Assembly: GCF_001720585.1 (NCBI RefSeq)
Contig: NZ_MABH01000122.1
Location: 1 to 64,000 of the forward strand
Origin: Cereibacter johrii
GTDB taxonomy: Bacteria > Pseudomonadota > Alphaproteobacteria > Rhodobacterales > Rhodobacteraceae
Reading direction: 5' to 3'
DNA: 64,000 nucleotides
The position numbers and the translations under genes were made by a program. The notes under the pieces were generated by a model. That model did not search any database. It saw only the letters and a program-made list of their open reading frames with translations, and was not told the DNA's origin. Positions 26,303 through 33,939 of this stretch are shown in pieces. Each line of letters begins with the position of its first letter. The first letter of the stretch is position 1.

Positions 26303-26769
26303 GCCTTCGGCCGCAGGCCTTCCTCGAGGTGCAGGATCTCGTCCTGCGCTTCTGGGCGGTGGTGGACGAGACCCTCGACACCGCCGGTGCCACGCTCTTC
26401 ACCGCCGATGGGGCGCTGGGGATCGAGAGCTTCCGCGCCAAGGGAACGGAAGAGCTGACCCGCTATTTCGCTGCCCGCCGCGCCCTGTCGGCCCAGCGCC
26501 AGCGCCGCACGCGGCACCTCTGCACCAACCTGCGGAGGCTGCCCGGCGACGGGATGCGGGTTGCCGCGACGATCACCGTCTTCTCCGGCTCGGGCGCAAG
26601 CCCCCTGCCGCTGGAGGCCCCGTCCTCGCTTGCGGATTTCACCTTCGACTGCGTCGAGACGCCCGATGGCTGGCGCTTCCGCGACGTGCGCGGCGCCCTG
26701 GTCTTTGCCGGGGCGGACACACCCGATCTGAGGGCCGCCGCGGACGCAGCCAGGGGCCTTCCGGCATGA
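26299..26769 (+). CDS. NTF2-like (SnoaL-type) protein
   Basis: 156 residues; the start codon overlaps the stop of the dioxygenase gene (ATGA), indicating translational coupling. The fold pattern (QDLVLRFWAVVDETLDTAGATLFTADGALGIESFRAKGTEELTRYFAARRAL...RHLCTNLRRLPGDGMRVAATITVF...) is that of a cone-shaped NTF2-like domain. Such proteins serve as small isomerases, dehydratases or accessory subunits. In aromatic pathways they often accompany hydroxylases or hydratases, so a role in processing the ring-cleavage product is possible. No catalytic residues can be named with confidence. Confidence 0.75.
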   Translation: MSLRPQAFLEVQDLVLRFWAVVDETLDTAGATLFTADGALGIESFRAKGTEELTRYFAARRALSAQRQRRTRHLCTNLRRLPGDGMRVAATITVFSGSGASPLPLEAPSSLADFTFDCVETPDGWRFRDVRGALVFAGADTPDLRAAADAARGLPA

Positions 26770-27440
26770 AACGGGTGGCGCTGATCCACGGCTGGGGCGG
26801 ATCGTTCACGGCCACCTGGGAGGCCGATGGCTGGAGCTGTGCCCTGCGTGCGGCGGGCTTCGATCCGGTCGGGGGGACGATCGCGGGCCACGGGCCCGAG
26901 GGCGGGTCGCATGACCCTGCCGACTATGCCGACCTCGCCGGGGATCTTGCGGCGAAGCTCCCCGCGGGGCTCTACGGCGCCATCGGCTTCTCGCTCGGCA
27001 CCAAGCTGCTGCTGGAGCTGGAGGCGCGCAGCCCCGGTAGCCTCGGGCGGCTGGTGCTGGGCGGTATCGGCGACAACATCTTTGCCCCGGAAGCCGCCGG
27101 TCCCGCCCTCGTTGCGGCCCTGCGGGGCGAGACAGCCGACCCTCCGCCGCAGGTCAAGGCCCTTCTGGCCTATGCCGCGAAGAGCGGGAGCGATCCGGCC
27201 TGCCTCGCCGCCCTTCTGGAACGACCCGCCAACCCGGTGCTGACCGAAGATCGGCTCGCCACCGTGAAGGCCCCGATCCTGATCTTCAACAGCCGCGACG
27301 ATGCCGTGGCGCAGCCCGACACGCGCCTCTGCCGGGCGATGCCCCATGCACGCCACCACCTGATCGAGGGCCCCGGCCATGTGGCCCTCACCTCCGATGT
27401 CCGCTTCCGCGAGGCGGCCGTCGCATTCCTGTCCAAGTGA
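26766..27440 (+). CDS. Alpha/beta hydrolase, candidate meta-cleavage product hydrolase
   Basis: 224 residues, ATGA overlap with the preceding gene. The oxyanion-hole HGWGG is at residues 8-12, the nucleophile elbow GFSLG places the catalytic Ser at 76, a candidate acid lies at D178/D179 (NSRDD), and the catalytic His at 205 (GPGHVAL). At 224 residues it is shorter than classical MhpC/HsaD hydrolases (about 285), mainly because the lid region is reduced. It may hydrolyse the C-C bond of the ring-opened product, as the position after an extradiol dioxygenase suggests. An esterase role is the alternative. Confidence 0.85.
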   Translation: MKRVALIHGWGGSFTATWEADGWSCALRAAGFDPVGGTIAGHGPEGGSHDPADYADLAGDLAAKLPAGLYGAIGFSLGTKLLLELEARSPGSLGRLVLGGIGDNIFAPEAAGPALVAALRGETADPPPQVKALLAYAAKSGSDPACLAALLERPANPVLTEDRLATVKAPILIFNSRDDAVAQPDTRLCRAMPHARHHLIEGPGHVALTSDVRFREAAVAFLSK

Positions 27441-27463
27441 CGCCTCCAGGGAGGAGAAACCCC

Positions 27464-28636
27464 ATGTTCGACGATACGACCCCGATGATCGAGCGCGTCC
27501 GCGCCATCCTTCCCCGGATCGCGGCGAATGCCTCGAAGGCGGAGGAGATGCGCGAGGTGCCGAAGGAGAACATCGACCTGCTCAAGAGCACCGGCCTCCA
27601 TCGCGCCTTCCAGCCCAAGGCCTATGGCGGGCTCGAGATGCCGCTGCCGGAGTTCGAGACCTGCATCGCGCTGATTGCCACCGCCTGCGGGTCTACCGCC
27701 TGGGCCTTCTCGCTGCTGGCCGAGCACGCGCACCAGATCGCGCTCTATTCGAAGCAATTGCAGGACGAGATCTGGCAGGACGATCCCGACACGGTCTGCT
27801 CCTCTTCGATCGCCCCCTACGGAAAGGCCGTGGATGTCGAGGGCGGCGTCCGGTTCTCGGGGGAGTTCGGCTGGTCCTCGGGCTGCGATCACGCGCAATG
27901 GGCGATCCTGGGCTTCCTGCGCGACACGCCCGAGGGCGGCAAGGTCTACAGCTTCGCGATCCTTCCGCGCAGCGACTATGAGATCAAGGACACCTGGTTC
28001 ACCGCCGGGATGCGGGGCACCGGCTCGAAGACCCTCGTGGTCAAGGACGCCTTCGTGCCCGAGCACCGGATCGAAACCGTGCCGGCGCTGATGACCCTGA
28101 CCTCGGCGGGCGGCAGCCTCTATCCCCAGAGCACCACCTATCATGTGCCCTTCATCTACGTCTTTGCCAGCTGCTTCTCTGCCGTATCTCTGGGCATCGC
28201 GGAGCGGATGATCCAGCTTTACACCGAGCGGACACAAAGCCGCGTCCGCGCCTATACCGGCGCGAAGGTGAGCCAGTCGATTCCCGCCTGCATGCGTCTT
28301 GCGGAAAGCACGCATCAGGTGGCGGCGGGCCGGGCCTTCCTCGAGAAGACCTGGGAGGACATGCGCGACCACGCCGAGCGCCGCGTCTTTCCGGACGAGA
28401 CCAAGATGGCCTTCTGGCGCACCAATCAGGCCTATGCGGTGAAGATGTTCGTCGCCGCGGTGGACCGGCTGTTCGAAGCGTCCGGCGGCTCGTCGTGGTT
28501 CGACGATGCCGAAGGACAACGCCTGTTCCGCGACGCGCACATGACCGCGGCCCACGCCTACACCGACTATGACATCTGCGCCCAGATCCTCGGGCGGGCG
28601 CTCATGGGGCTGGAGCGGGATCCCTCCCTGTTCTGA
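27464..28636 (+). CDS. Flavin-dependent aromatic monooxygenase, oxygenase component (HsaA/acyl-CoA dehydrogenase fold)
   Basis: 390 residues, start behind GGGAGGAGAAA. The acyl-CoA dehydrogenase-like fold is recognisable from YGGLEMPLPEFETCIALIATACGSTAWAFSLLAEHAHQIALY, the mid beta-domain WSSGCDHAQWAILGF...WFTAGMRGTGSKTLVV, and the C-terminal helical domain ending in DICAQILGRALMGLE. This is the group D two-component monooxygenase family (HsaA, HpaH, TesA2 type). These use reduced flavin supplied by a separate reductase to hydroxylate phenols ortho to the existing hydroxyl. The partner reductase gene follows after a GC-rich hairpin. Together they would make the catechol for the dioxygenase upstream. 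Confidence 0.88.
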   Translation: MFDDTTPMIERVRAILPRIAANASKAEEMREVPKENIDLLKSTGLHRAFQPKAYGGLEMPLPEFETCIALIATACGSTAWAFSLLAEHAHQIALYSKQLQDEIWQDDPDTVCSSSIAPYGKAVDVEGGVRFSGEFGWSSGCDHAQWAILGFLRDTPEGGKVYSFAILPRSDYEIKDTWFTAGMRGTGSKTLVVKDAFVPEHRIETVPALMTLTSAGGSLYPQSTTYHVPFIYVFASCFSAVSLGIAERMIQLYTERTQSRVRAYTGAKVSQSIPACMRLAESTHQVAAGRAFLEKTWEDMRDHAERRVFPDETKMAFWRTNQAYAVKMFVAAVDRLFEASGGSSWFDDAEGQRLFRDAHMTAAHAYTDYDICAQILGRALMGLERDPSLF

Positions 28637-28646
28637 AGCACCCGCC

Positions 28647-28671
28647 GCCCGGCCCCGCCCCCGGGCCGGGC
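28647..28671 (+). terminator. Intercistronic hairpin between oxygenase and reductase genes
   Basis: GCCCGGCCC (28647-28655) pairs with GGGCCGGGC (28663-28671) around a seven-base loop, 11 nt after the stop. Without a T-run, partial termination or mRNA stabilisation is as likely as full termination. Confidence 0.45.
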
Positions 28672-28707
28672 AGCTTCCCCTTGCCTCAACCAACCGCAGA
28701 GGTCCCG

Positions 28708-29226
28708 ATGACCGATATCTTCCCCGCAGCCGAGGGGTTCGATCCGCGTGCCTTCCGCGCCGCCATGGGCTGTTTCGCCACCGGCGTCACCGTCATCACC
28801 GCACAGGCAGACGGCCGGCGCGTGGGTGTCACCGCCAACAGCTTCACCTCGCTGTCGCTGGAGCCGCCGCTGATCCTCTGGAGCCTCCTGAAGGCCTCGT
28901 CCAGCTACCCGGTCTTCGAGGCCGCGAGCCACTTCGCCGTCAACATCCTCGCCCATGACCAGATCGCCCTGTCGAACCGCTTCGCCTGTCGCGCGCAGGA
29001 CAAGTTCGACGGGCTCGAAGTGACCGAGGGCGCGGGCGGTTGCCTGCTTCTGCCGGACACATGTGCCTCGATCCAATGCCTGCGCGAGACCATCCTCGAC
29101 GGCGGCGACCACTGGATCCTGATCGGCCGTGTCCGCGCCTTCGACAGTTCGGACCAGGCACCGCTGCTGTTCCACCGGGGCGCCTATTCCATGGCACGGC
29201 CGCATCCGCAGGTCGCAGCCTCCTGA
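28708..29226 (+). CDS. Flavin reductase (HpaC/HsaB family)
   Basis: 172 residues from MTDIFPAAEG. Family features are the opening FRAAMGCFATGVTVITAQADGRRVGVTANSF, the segment SLEPPLILWSL with the FMN-contacting region, FAVNILAHDQIALSNRFA, and the C-terminal HILIGRV-like stretch (HWILIGRVRAF) with LLFHRGAYS. It reduces FMN or FAD with NAD(P)H and hands the reduced flavin to the monooxygenase encoded just upstream. Size and order match HpaC-type partners in two-component systems. Confidence 0.9.
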   Translation: MTDIFPAAEGFDPRAFRAAMGCFATGVTVITAQADGRRVGVTANSFTSLSLEPPLILWSLLKASSSYPVFEAASHFAVNILAHDQIALSNRFACRAQDKFDGLEVTEGAGGCLLLPDTCASIQCLRETILDGGDHWILIGRVRAFDSSDQAPLLFHRGAYSMARPHPQVAAS

Positions 29227-29262
29227 ACCACCACCGTCAACGACAACAGGGAGGAGACCTGA

Positions 29263-30126
29263 ATGACGAAGACGCGCATCCTTGGGCTCGCGGCAGTCGC
29301 GCTGAGCCTTGCCGCGCCGGCCCAGGCCATCGATGTCGGCCCGGCCGATTACACGATCCTGCCCGGCGGCACCACGCTGGGCATGGTCTACTGGCAGCAC
29401 CTGAGCTCCGACACGCTGCGGCTGGACGGTGCCACGGTGCCGGGTTCGTCCTTCGAGGCCGACGTCGGCATCCTGCGCACGCTGAGCTACTTCGACTTGG
29501 GCGAGACCCCGGCGGTGTTCCATGTCGTCGCGCCCTTTGCCGGCCTCGATGCCGACATAGGCGGGGTCGGGCAGCGCACCAGCGACGGGCTGGGCGACCT
29601 GACGCTCGGCCTGACCGTCTGGCCGGTGCAGCCGGACAGCCCCGAGACCGGCACCACGCTGGGCCTGTCGCTCTTCGCGACGCTGCCCACGGGGGACTAC
29701 GATCCCGCCCGCATGGGTCTTGGCGAGGGCACCTGGACGATCACCCCCCAGATCGGGCTGATCCAAGGCCTCGGCCACGGCTTCTACTTCGACGGCGCGC
29801 TGGACGTCGCCCTGCAGCGCGATCACGACGAGGACGGCGTGAGCCATGAACGCGCGCCGTCTTGGCAGCTTCAGGCCATGCTGCGCAAGCAGTGGGGGCC
29901 CGCCACCTCGCTTGCGGTGGGCTACTCCGGCCAGCGCGGCGGCGCGCAGAGCATCGGCGGCATCGAGACGGGCCTGAAGACCCATCGCGATCAGCTCCGG
30001 ATCTACGGCAGCCACTTCGTCACCCCCACGGTGCAGGTGCAGGGCATGTATGGCCGCGACCTGAAGGTCGAGGGCGGCTTCGAATATGACAGCGTGGCCC
30101 AGATCCGCGTCGTCAAGATGTTCTGA
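29263..30126 (+). CDS. Outer-membrane channel, phenol MetA-pathway (transporter/SphA) family
   Basis: 287 residues behind GGGAGGAGACC. A signal peptide (KTRILGLAAVALSLAAPAQA) precedes a beta-barrel with alternating hydrophobic strands and a terminal phenylalanine (VVKMF), typical of BamA-recognised barrels. The pattern GGVGQRTSDGLGDLTLGLTVWP and LSLFATLPTGDYDP is characteristic of the 'putative MetA-pathway of phenol degradation' family, whose members sit in aromatic-degradation operons. It probably lets the hydrophobic substrate of this pathway cross the outer membrane. Confidence 0.85.
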   Translation: MTKTRILGLAAVALSLAAPAQAIDVGPADYTILPGGTTLGMVYWQHLSSDTLRLDGATVPGSSFEADVGILRTLSYFDLGETPAVFHVVAPFAGLDADIGGVGQRTSDGLGDLTLGLTVWPVQPDSPETGTTLGLSLFATLPTGDYDPARMGLGEGTWTITPQIGLIQGLGHGFYFDGALDVALQRDHDEDGVSHERAPSWQLQAMLRKQWGPATSLAVGYSGQRGGAQSIGGIETGLKTHRDQLRIYGSHFVTPTVQVQGMYGRDLKVEGGFEYDSVAQIRVVKMF

Positions 30127-30131
30127 GACAC

Positions 30132-30160
30132 GCCGGGCCCGGCGCTGCTCCGGGCCCGGC
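30132..30160 (+). terminator. GC hairpin after the outer-membrane channel gene
   Basis: GCCGGGCCCGG (30132-30142) pairs with CCGGGCCCGGC (30150-30160), followed by CCTTTC. It could act as a partial terminator or as a 3'-end stabiliser separating the channel gene from the BKACE and aldolase genes. Confidence 0.5.
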
Positions 30161-30183
30161 CCTTTCAACAAGGCCGTGCCTTC

Positions 30184-31104
30184 ATGAAGAAGACCATCAT
30201 CTCCTGCGCCGTCACGGGCTCGATCCACACGCCCTCCATGTCGCCCCACCTTCCGGTGACCGCCGAGCAGATCGCCGAGAGCGCGATCGGTGCCGCCGAG
30301 GCCGGGGCCGCCATCCTGCACCTGCATGCCCGCGTGCCGGACACCGGCGCGCCCAGTCAGGATCCCGCCCACTATGCCGCGTTCCTGCCGCGCATCCGCG
30401 CCGCGACGGATGCCATCGTGAACATCACCACCGGCGGCGGGCTCGGCATGTCGATGGACGCCCGCATCGCGCCCGCGCTGAAGACCGCGCCGGAGCTCGC
30501 GTCGCTCAACATGGGGTCCTTCAACTTCAACATCTCTGCGGCAGAGAAAGGGTGCCGCGATCCGCAACCGTGGGAGGTCGACTACCTGCGTGGCACCCGT
30601 GACCTCATCATGTCGAACACCTTCGCCCAGATCGAAACGGTGCTGACACGGCTCTCGGCACTGGGCACGCGGTTCGAGTTCGAGTGCTACGACACCGGCC
30701 ATCTGTATAATCTCGCGCATTTCGCGGATCGCGGACTGGTGAAGCCGCCCTTCTTCGTGCAGGCGATCTTCGGCGTGACGGGGGCGCAGGGGACGGATCC
30801 GGAGAACCTCATGCACATGCGCGCGACGGCCGAACGGCTGTTCGGGAACGACCACCTGCTGTCCGTTCTGGGGGCGGGGCGGTCGCAGTTCCCGCTGGTG
30901 ACGATGGGCGCGATCCTGGGCGGGCATGTGCGGGTGGGTCTGGAAGACAACCTCTACATCGCCAGAGGGCAACTGGCAGAGAGCAACGCCCGGATGGTCG
31001 CCAAGGTGCGCCGCATCCTCGAGGAGTTGGGCCACGAGATCGCCACGCCTGACGAGGCGCGCAGGATGCTCGGCACCAAGGGCGCGGGCGAGGTGGCTTT
31101 CTGA
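30184..31104 (+). CDS. BKACE family beta-keto acid cleavage enzyme (DUF849)
   Basis: 306 residues. Family signatures are complete: the zinc-binding HLHAR with PDTGAPSQDP, VNITTGGGLGMS, the LNMGSFNFN stretch, FECYDTGHLYNLAHF, and the C-terminal GGHVRVGLEDNLYIARGQLAESNARMV. BKACE enzymes condense a beta-keto acid with acetyl-CoA and release acetoacetate plus a new CoA ester, as 3-keto-5-aminohexanoate cleavage enzyme does. In this operon it would act on a beta-keto acid left after ring cleavage or side-chain processing, which is unusual for a meta-cleavage pathway. It overlaps the aldolase gene (stop/start TGATG), so the two are co-translated. Confidence 0.92.
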   Translation: MKKTIISCAVTGSIHTPSMSPHLPVTAEQIAESAIGAAEAGAAILHLHARVPDTGAPSQDPAHYAAFLPRIRAATDAIVNITTGGGLGMSMDARIAPALKTAPELASLNMGSFNFNISAAEKGCRDPQPWEVDYLRGTRDLIMSNTFAQIETVLTRLSALGTRFEFECYDTGHLYNLAHFADRGLVKPPFFVQAIFGVTGAQGTDPENLMHMRATAERLFGNDHLLSVLGAGRSQFPLVTMGAILGGHVRVGLEDNLYIARGQLAESNARMVAKVRRILEELGHEIATPDEARRMLGTKGAGEVAF

Positions 31105-31862
31105 TGCCCGGCGATCGCACCGGTTTCCGTGCCCGCCTGCGGGCGCCCGAGCCGATCCTCGGCACCTTCCTGAAGATCCCCTCGACCCAGCCGGCCGAGA
31201 TCCTCGCGACGCTCGGCTTCGACTTCGTCGTGATCGACGAGGAACATGCGCCCTTCAACCCGGAGACCACGGATGCGATCCTGCTGGCCTGTCGGGCGCA
31301 CGGGATGGCCGGGCTGGTGCGCGTGCGCCAACCGGCCGACATTCTGCGGGTGCTCGACTGCGGTGCGGATGGGGTGCTCGTGCCGCATGTGGCATCGCCC
31401 GAGATCGCGCGCGAGATCGTTGCCCTCGCGCGATACAGCGGAGCGCGCGGCCTGTCGCCCACGACCCGCGCCGGCACGTTCGGCGCGACGGATGTCGCGG
31501 AACACATGAGAAGGCAGGATCAACGCTGTGCCGTCATCGCGATGATAGAGGACGCGGAGTGCCTCGACAGGATCGATGCGATCCTCGCCACCGACGGACT
31601 GGACGCGATCTTCATCGGACGGGCGGATCTCGCCGCCAGCATGGGACCGGCTGCCGCAAACGGAGGGATCGAGCGCGCCGTGGATCTTGTCCTCGCCGGC
31701 GCACGGGATGCCGGAATGCCCACCCTGATCCTCAGCTCCGACCGCACCGAAGCGGATCGGTTTCGGTCGCAAGGCGCCACCGGGTTCCTGACCATGTCGG
31801 ATCAGGGCTTCCTCCGAGAACAGGCCGCCCGCATGCGCGACATCTTTTCACGAGAGGTTTGA
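31104..31862 (+). CDS. HpcH/HpaI family class II aldolase
   Basis: 252 residues. Family residues include the catalytic histidine in VIDEEHAPF, RVRQPADILRVLDCGADGVLVPHVAS with the substrate-binding Arg, the metal ligand Glu in MIEDAECLDRIDAIL, and IFIGRADLAASMG with the metal-binding Asp. Such aldolases cleave 4-hydroxy-2-oxo acids to pyruvate (or glyoxylate) and an aldehyde, the last step of meta-cleavage pathways. The start overlaps the BKACE stop. It is the last gene of the operon; 476 bp of non-coding sequence follow. Confidence 0.9.
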   Translation: MPGDRTGFRARLRAPEPILGTFLKIPSTQPAEILATLGFDFVVIDEEHAPFNPETTDAILLACRAHGMAGLVRVRQPADILRVLDCGADGVLVPHVASPEIAREIVALARYSGARGLSPTTRAGTFGATDVAEHMRRQDQRCAVIAMIEDAECLDRIDAILATDGLDAIFIGRADLAASMGPAAANGGIERAVDLVLAGARDAGMPTLILSSDRTEADRFRSQGATGFLTMSDQGFLREQAARMRDIFSREV

Positions 31863-32338
31863 ACCACCTCGCGTCCGCATCCGGCCAGAGCTTTGCCTGT
31901 GCCGCGAGGACGATGACGCAAGACACATCCGCTCTACTGGTTCGAGCAGCTGGGGGTGGATGATGTGGCCAGAAGAGCCGACCTGATGCCGAACCCACGT
32001 CCTGGCGGCCCTTCACGCTCGCACAAATCGCTTGACCGGCCCGGCCCCGGTGCCGAAGTCCTAACCCAAGAGAGTGCGAAACCCGCCAGGATCAGGGAAG
32101 ACGTCTGTATCAAAGAGCGCAATCCATCCTGCCCGGTGTGACGACCGGAAACGGCGGGGTCGTGAGCGCCGAAGTGTCGCCAGCATCGTGGGGACATTGA
32201 GCGCCCCTGCCCGACCCCTGGATCTGCCGGCAGGCGGCAGAAGCGGCGGGGGAGGCCACGATTGAATAGCAGAGTGATATTGTCGGGAGTTCCATCCCGC
32301 CGTAAGGTGCCGCGTCTCTTCCCAGTCAGGCCCGCACC
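31863..32338. other. Intergenic region upstream of the fecI-like gene
   Basis: 476 bp separate the catabolic operon from the iron-uptake locus. Open frames have no protein-like character. The promoter of the sigma-factor gene should lie near its right end; a Fur or Irr box was looked for and no convincing match was found. No strong terminator follows the aldolase gene either. Confidence 0.4.
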
Positions 32339-32836
32339 GTGCAGTCCGATCACCTCCTTCAGCTCTACGTCTCGGAAAGCGACCGGATGGAGCGGCAGAT
32401 CGCCCGCCGGATCGGCTGCGCGAGCCTCGCGCGTGACATCGTCCATGACATCTTCCTGCGTCTGTGGGAGCGTGCCACGCGGCTGAACGGGGAGCCTGCG
32501 GCCTATCTCAGTCGCTGCGCGCGCAACGCGGCCGTCGATCACCTGCGCGCGGAGCAGACCCGGGCGCGGCTGCTTGCCGAGGCCGCCCAGCGCGACGAGG
32601 GTCTGCATGCGCCCTCGGCGGAAGACGCGGTCGGCGCCCGCGACGCGCTGCAGCGGATCGATCTGGCTCTGCTCGCCCTGCCGGAGAAAACCCGGCACAT
32701 CTTCCTGCTCAACCGCGTCCATGGCCGCAGCTTTTCCGAGATCGCCGGCGCTTTCGGCATGTCGGAACGCGCGGTGGCCAAGCACATGGCCAAGGCCGTC
32801 GCCGCCTGCGCCGCCGCCGCAGAGGTCGGGGCTTGA
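32339..32836 (+). CDS. FecI-type ECF sigma factor
   Basis: 165 residues. Sigma region 2 is visible (HLLQLYVSESDRMERQIARRIGCASLARDIVHDIFLRLWERA...AAYLSRCARNAAVDHLR). Region 4 follows (ALQRIDLALLALPEKTRHIFLLNRVHGRSFSEIAGAFGMSERAVAKHMAKAVAAC). This is the iron-starvation class that partners with FecR and a TonB receptor. The FecR gene begins within its stop codon (TTGA overlap), the receptor gene follows, then a siderophore ABC transporter. It should direct transcription of the receptor operon when the cognate siderophore is bound outside. Confidence 0.93.
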   Translation: MQSDHLLQLYVSESDRMERQIARRIGCASLARDIVHDIFLRLWERATRLNGEPAAYLSRCARNAAVDHLRAEQTRARLLAEAAQRDEGLHAPSAEDAVGARDALQRIDLALLALPEKTRHIFLLNRVHGRSFSEIAGAFGMSERAVAKHMAKAVAACAAAAEVGA

Positions 32837-33807
32837 CTGGGGATCGCCACCCGACCGAGCCGCAGCGCGCGAAAGCCCGTGACCTCTTTGTCCGCCTGCG
32901 CGGCGGCGCGCTGTCGAAACGCGAACTGCAGGTCTGGCTCGCGGAGGATCCCGCGCATGTTGCCGCCTGGGCCGAGGTCGAAGCGCTCTGGGGCGAGATG
33001 CGCGCGCCCGGCGAACGGCTTGCCGAAGCCGAGGCCGGGGCGCTCTCGGTCTATCTGGCGGCGATGGATCGGGGCGCCCGGCGGCGGCGCGTTCTGCGCG
33101 GCGGAGCTGTGGCGGTGCTGGCCCTGGCGATCGGCCTCGGCGGCCTCTGGCTGCGCCAGCCCCATCTCCTGCAGGATCTCGGAGCGGATTACGCGAGCGC
33201 CCGGGGCGAGCGCCGCAGCGTCTCGTTGCCCGACGGCAGCCGGGTGCTTCTCGACGCGGACAGCGCGATCCGTGTCGACATGGACGGTCCCGACCGCCTT
33301 CTGCGGCTGCTGCGCGGGGCGGCCTCGTTCGAGGTCACCAGATCGCCGCGACCGTTCCGTGTGCACTTCGGCGAGGGCGAGGTGACCGTGCATGGCACCG
33401 TCTTCGACGTCCGGCTGCTGGAGGACGGCGGCCAGATCGTCCTCAGGCAAGGCCGCGTGAGCGTCCGCTATCCCGGTCTGCCGGTCGAGCAGCCGCTGGT
33501 CCCGGGCGAGCAGTTCAGCGTCGACGGCCCGGGTGGGCCTTCCGTGGAAGCCGTGGATCTGGCCGAAGCATCGGGCTGGCAGGACGGCAGGTTCGCCTTC
33601 TACCGGATGCGGCTCGGCGATCTGGTCGGCACGCTGGAGCGCTATCTGCCGGGGCACATCCTCATTCCCTCGCGCGACCTCAGAGACAGGCGGGTGTCCG
33701 GCAGCCTCGATCTCGATCACCCCGAGGCGGCGCTCGAGTCGTTGCGCGACACGGTGGGGCTGACCATCACCCACCTGCCCGGATCCGTCCGGATCCTGCG
33801 CCCCTAG
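32833..33807 (+). CDS. FecR-family anti-sigma factor / signal transducer
   Basis: 324 residues from a TTG at 32833, whose last two bases are the first two of the TGA stop of the sigma gene. No ATG or GTG precedes the conserved FecR N-terminus (RAKARDLFVRLRGGALSKRELQVWLAEDPAHVAAWAEVEALW), which makes this start nearly obligatory. A single membrane segment lies near residues 94-107 (VLALAIGLGGLWL). The periplasmic FecR domain (GERRSVSLPDGSRVLLDADSAIRVDM...VHGTVFDVRLLEDGG...) is followed by an STN-interacting tail (LVGTLERYLPGHILIP...VSGSLDLDHPEAALESL). It relays receptor occupancy to the sigma factor. Confidence 0.9.
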   Translation: MTGDRHPTEPQRAKARDLFVRLRGGALSKRELQVWLAEDPAHVAAWAEVEALWGEMRAPGERLAEAEAGALSVYLAAMDRGARRRRVLRGGAVAVLALAIGLGGLWLRQPHLLQDLGADYASARGERRSVSLPDGSRVLLDADSAIRVDMDGPDRLLRLLRGAASFEVTRSPRPFRVHFGEGEVTVHGTVFDVRLLEDGGQIVLRQGRVSVRYPGLPVEQPLVPGEQFSVDGPGGPSVEAVDLAEASGWQDGRFAFYRMRLGDLVGTLERYLPGHILIPSRDLRDRRVSGSLDLDHPEAALESLRDTVGLTITHLPGSVRILRP

Positions 33808-33816
33808 AGCCCGTTT

Positions 33817-33939
33817 CAGAAAAAACTTGCGACCGCCGGTTCAGTGATCCCCACCCCGGGACGTGAACCTTAGGAGTGCATGGAAAGCCTGAGCCTTCGC
33901 CATCCGTGCTGACTGTGACGAAGGACAAAAGGATAATCC
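33817..33939 (+). promoter_or_regulatory. Candidate FecI-dependent promoter and leader of the TonB receptor gene
   Basis: An A-tract element GAAAAAACTTGCGA begins near 33819, and a GTGAT/CGTG-like block lies ~20 nt downstream, in the 132-bp gap between the FecR gene and the receptor. FecI-type promoters in other bacteria carry a similar A-rich upstream element and a CGTC-type -10. The match here is suggestive only. The receptor start is preceded by AAAAGGATAATCC. Confidence 0.35.

Noticed and set aside
31863-32338. Fur or Irr box ahead of the fecI-like gene
   Set aside because: No segment with adequate symmetry or match was found by eye.
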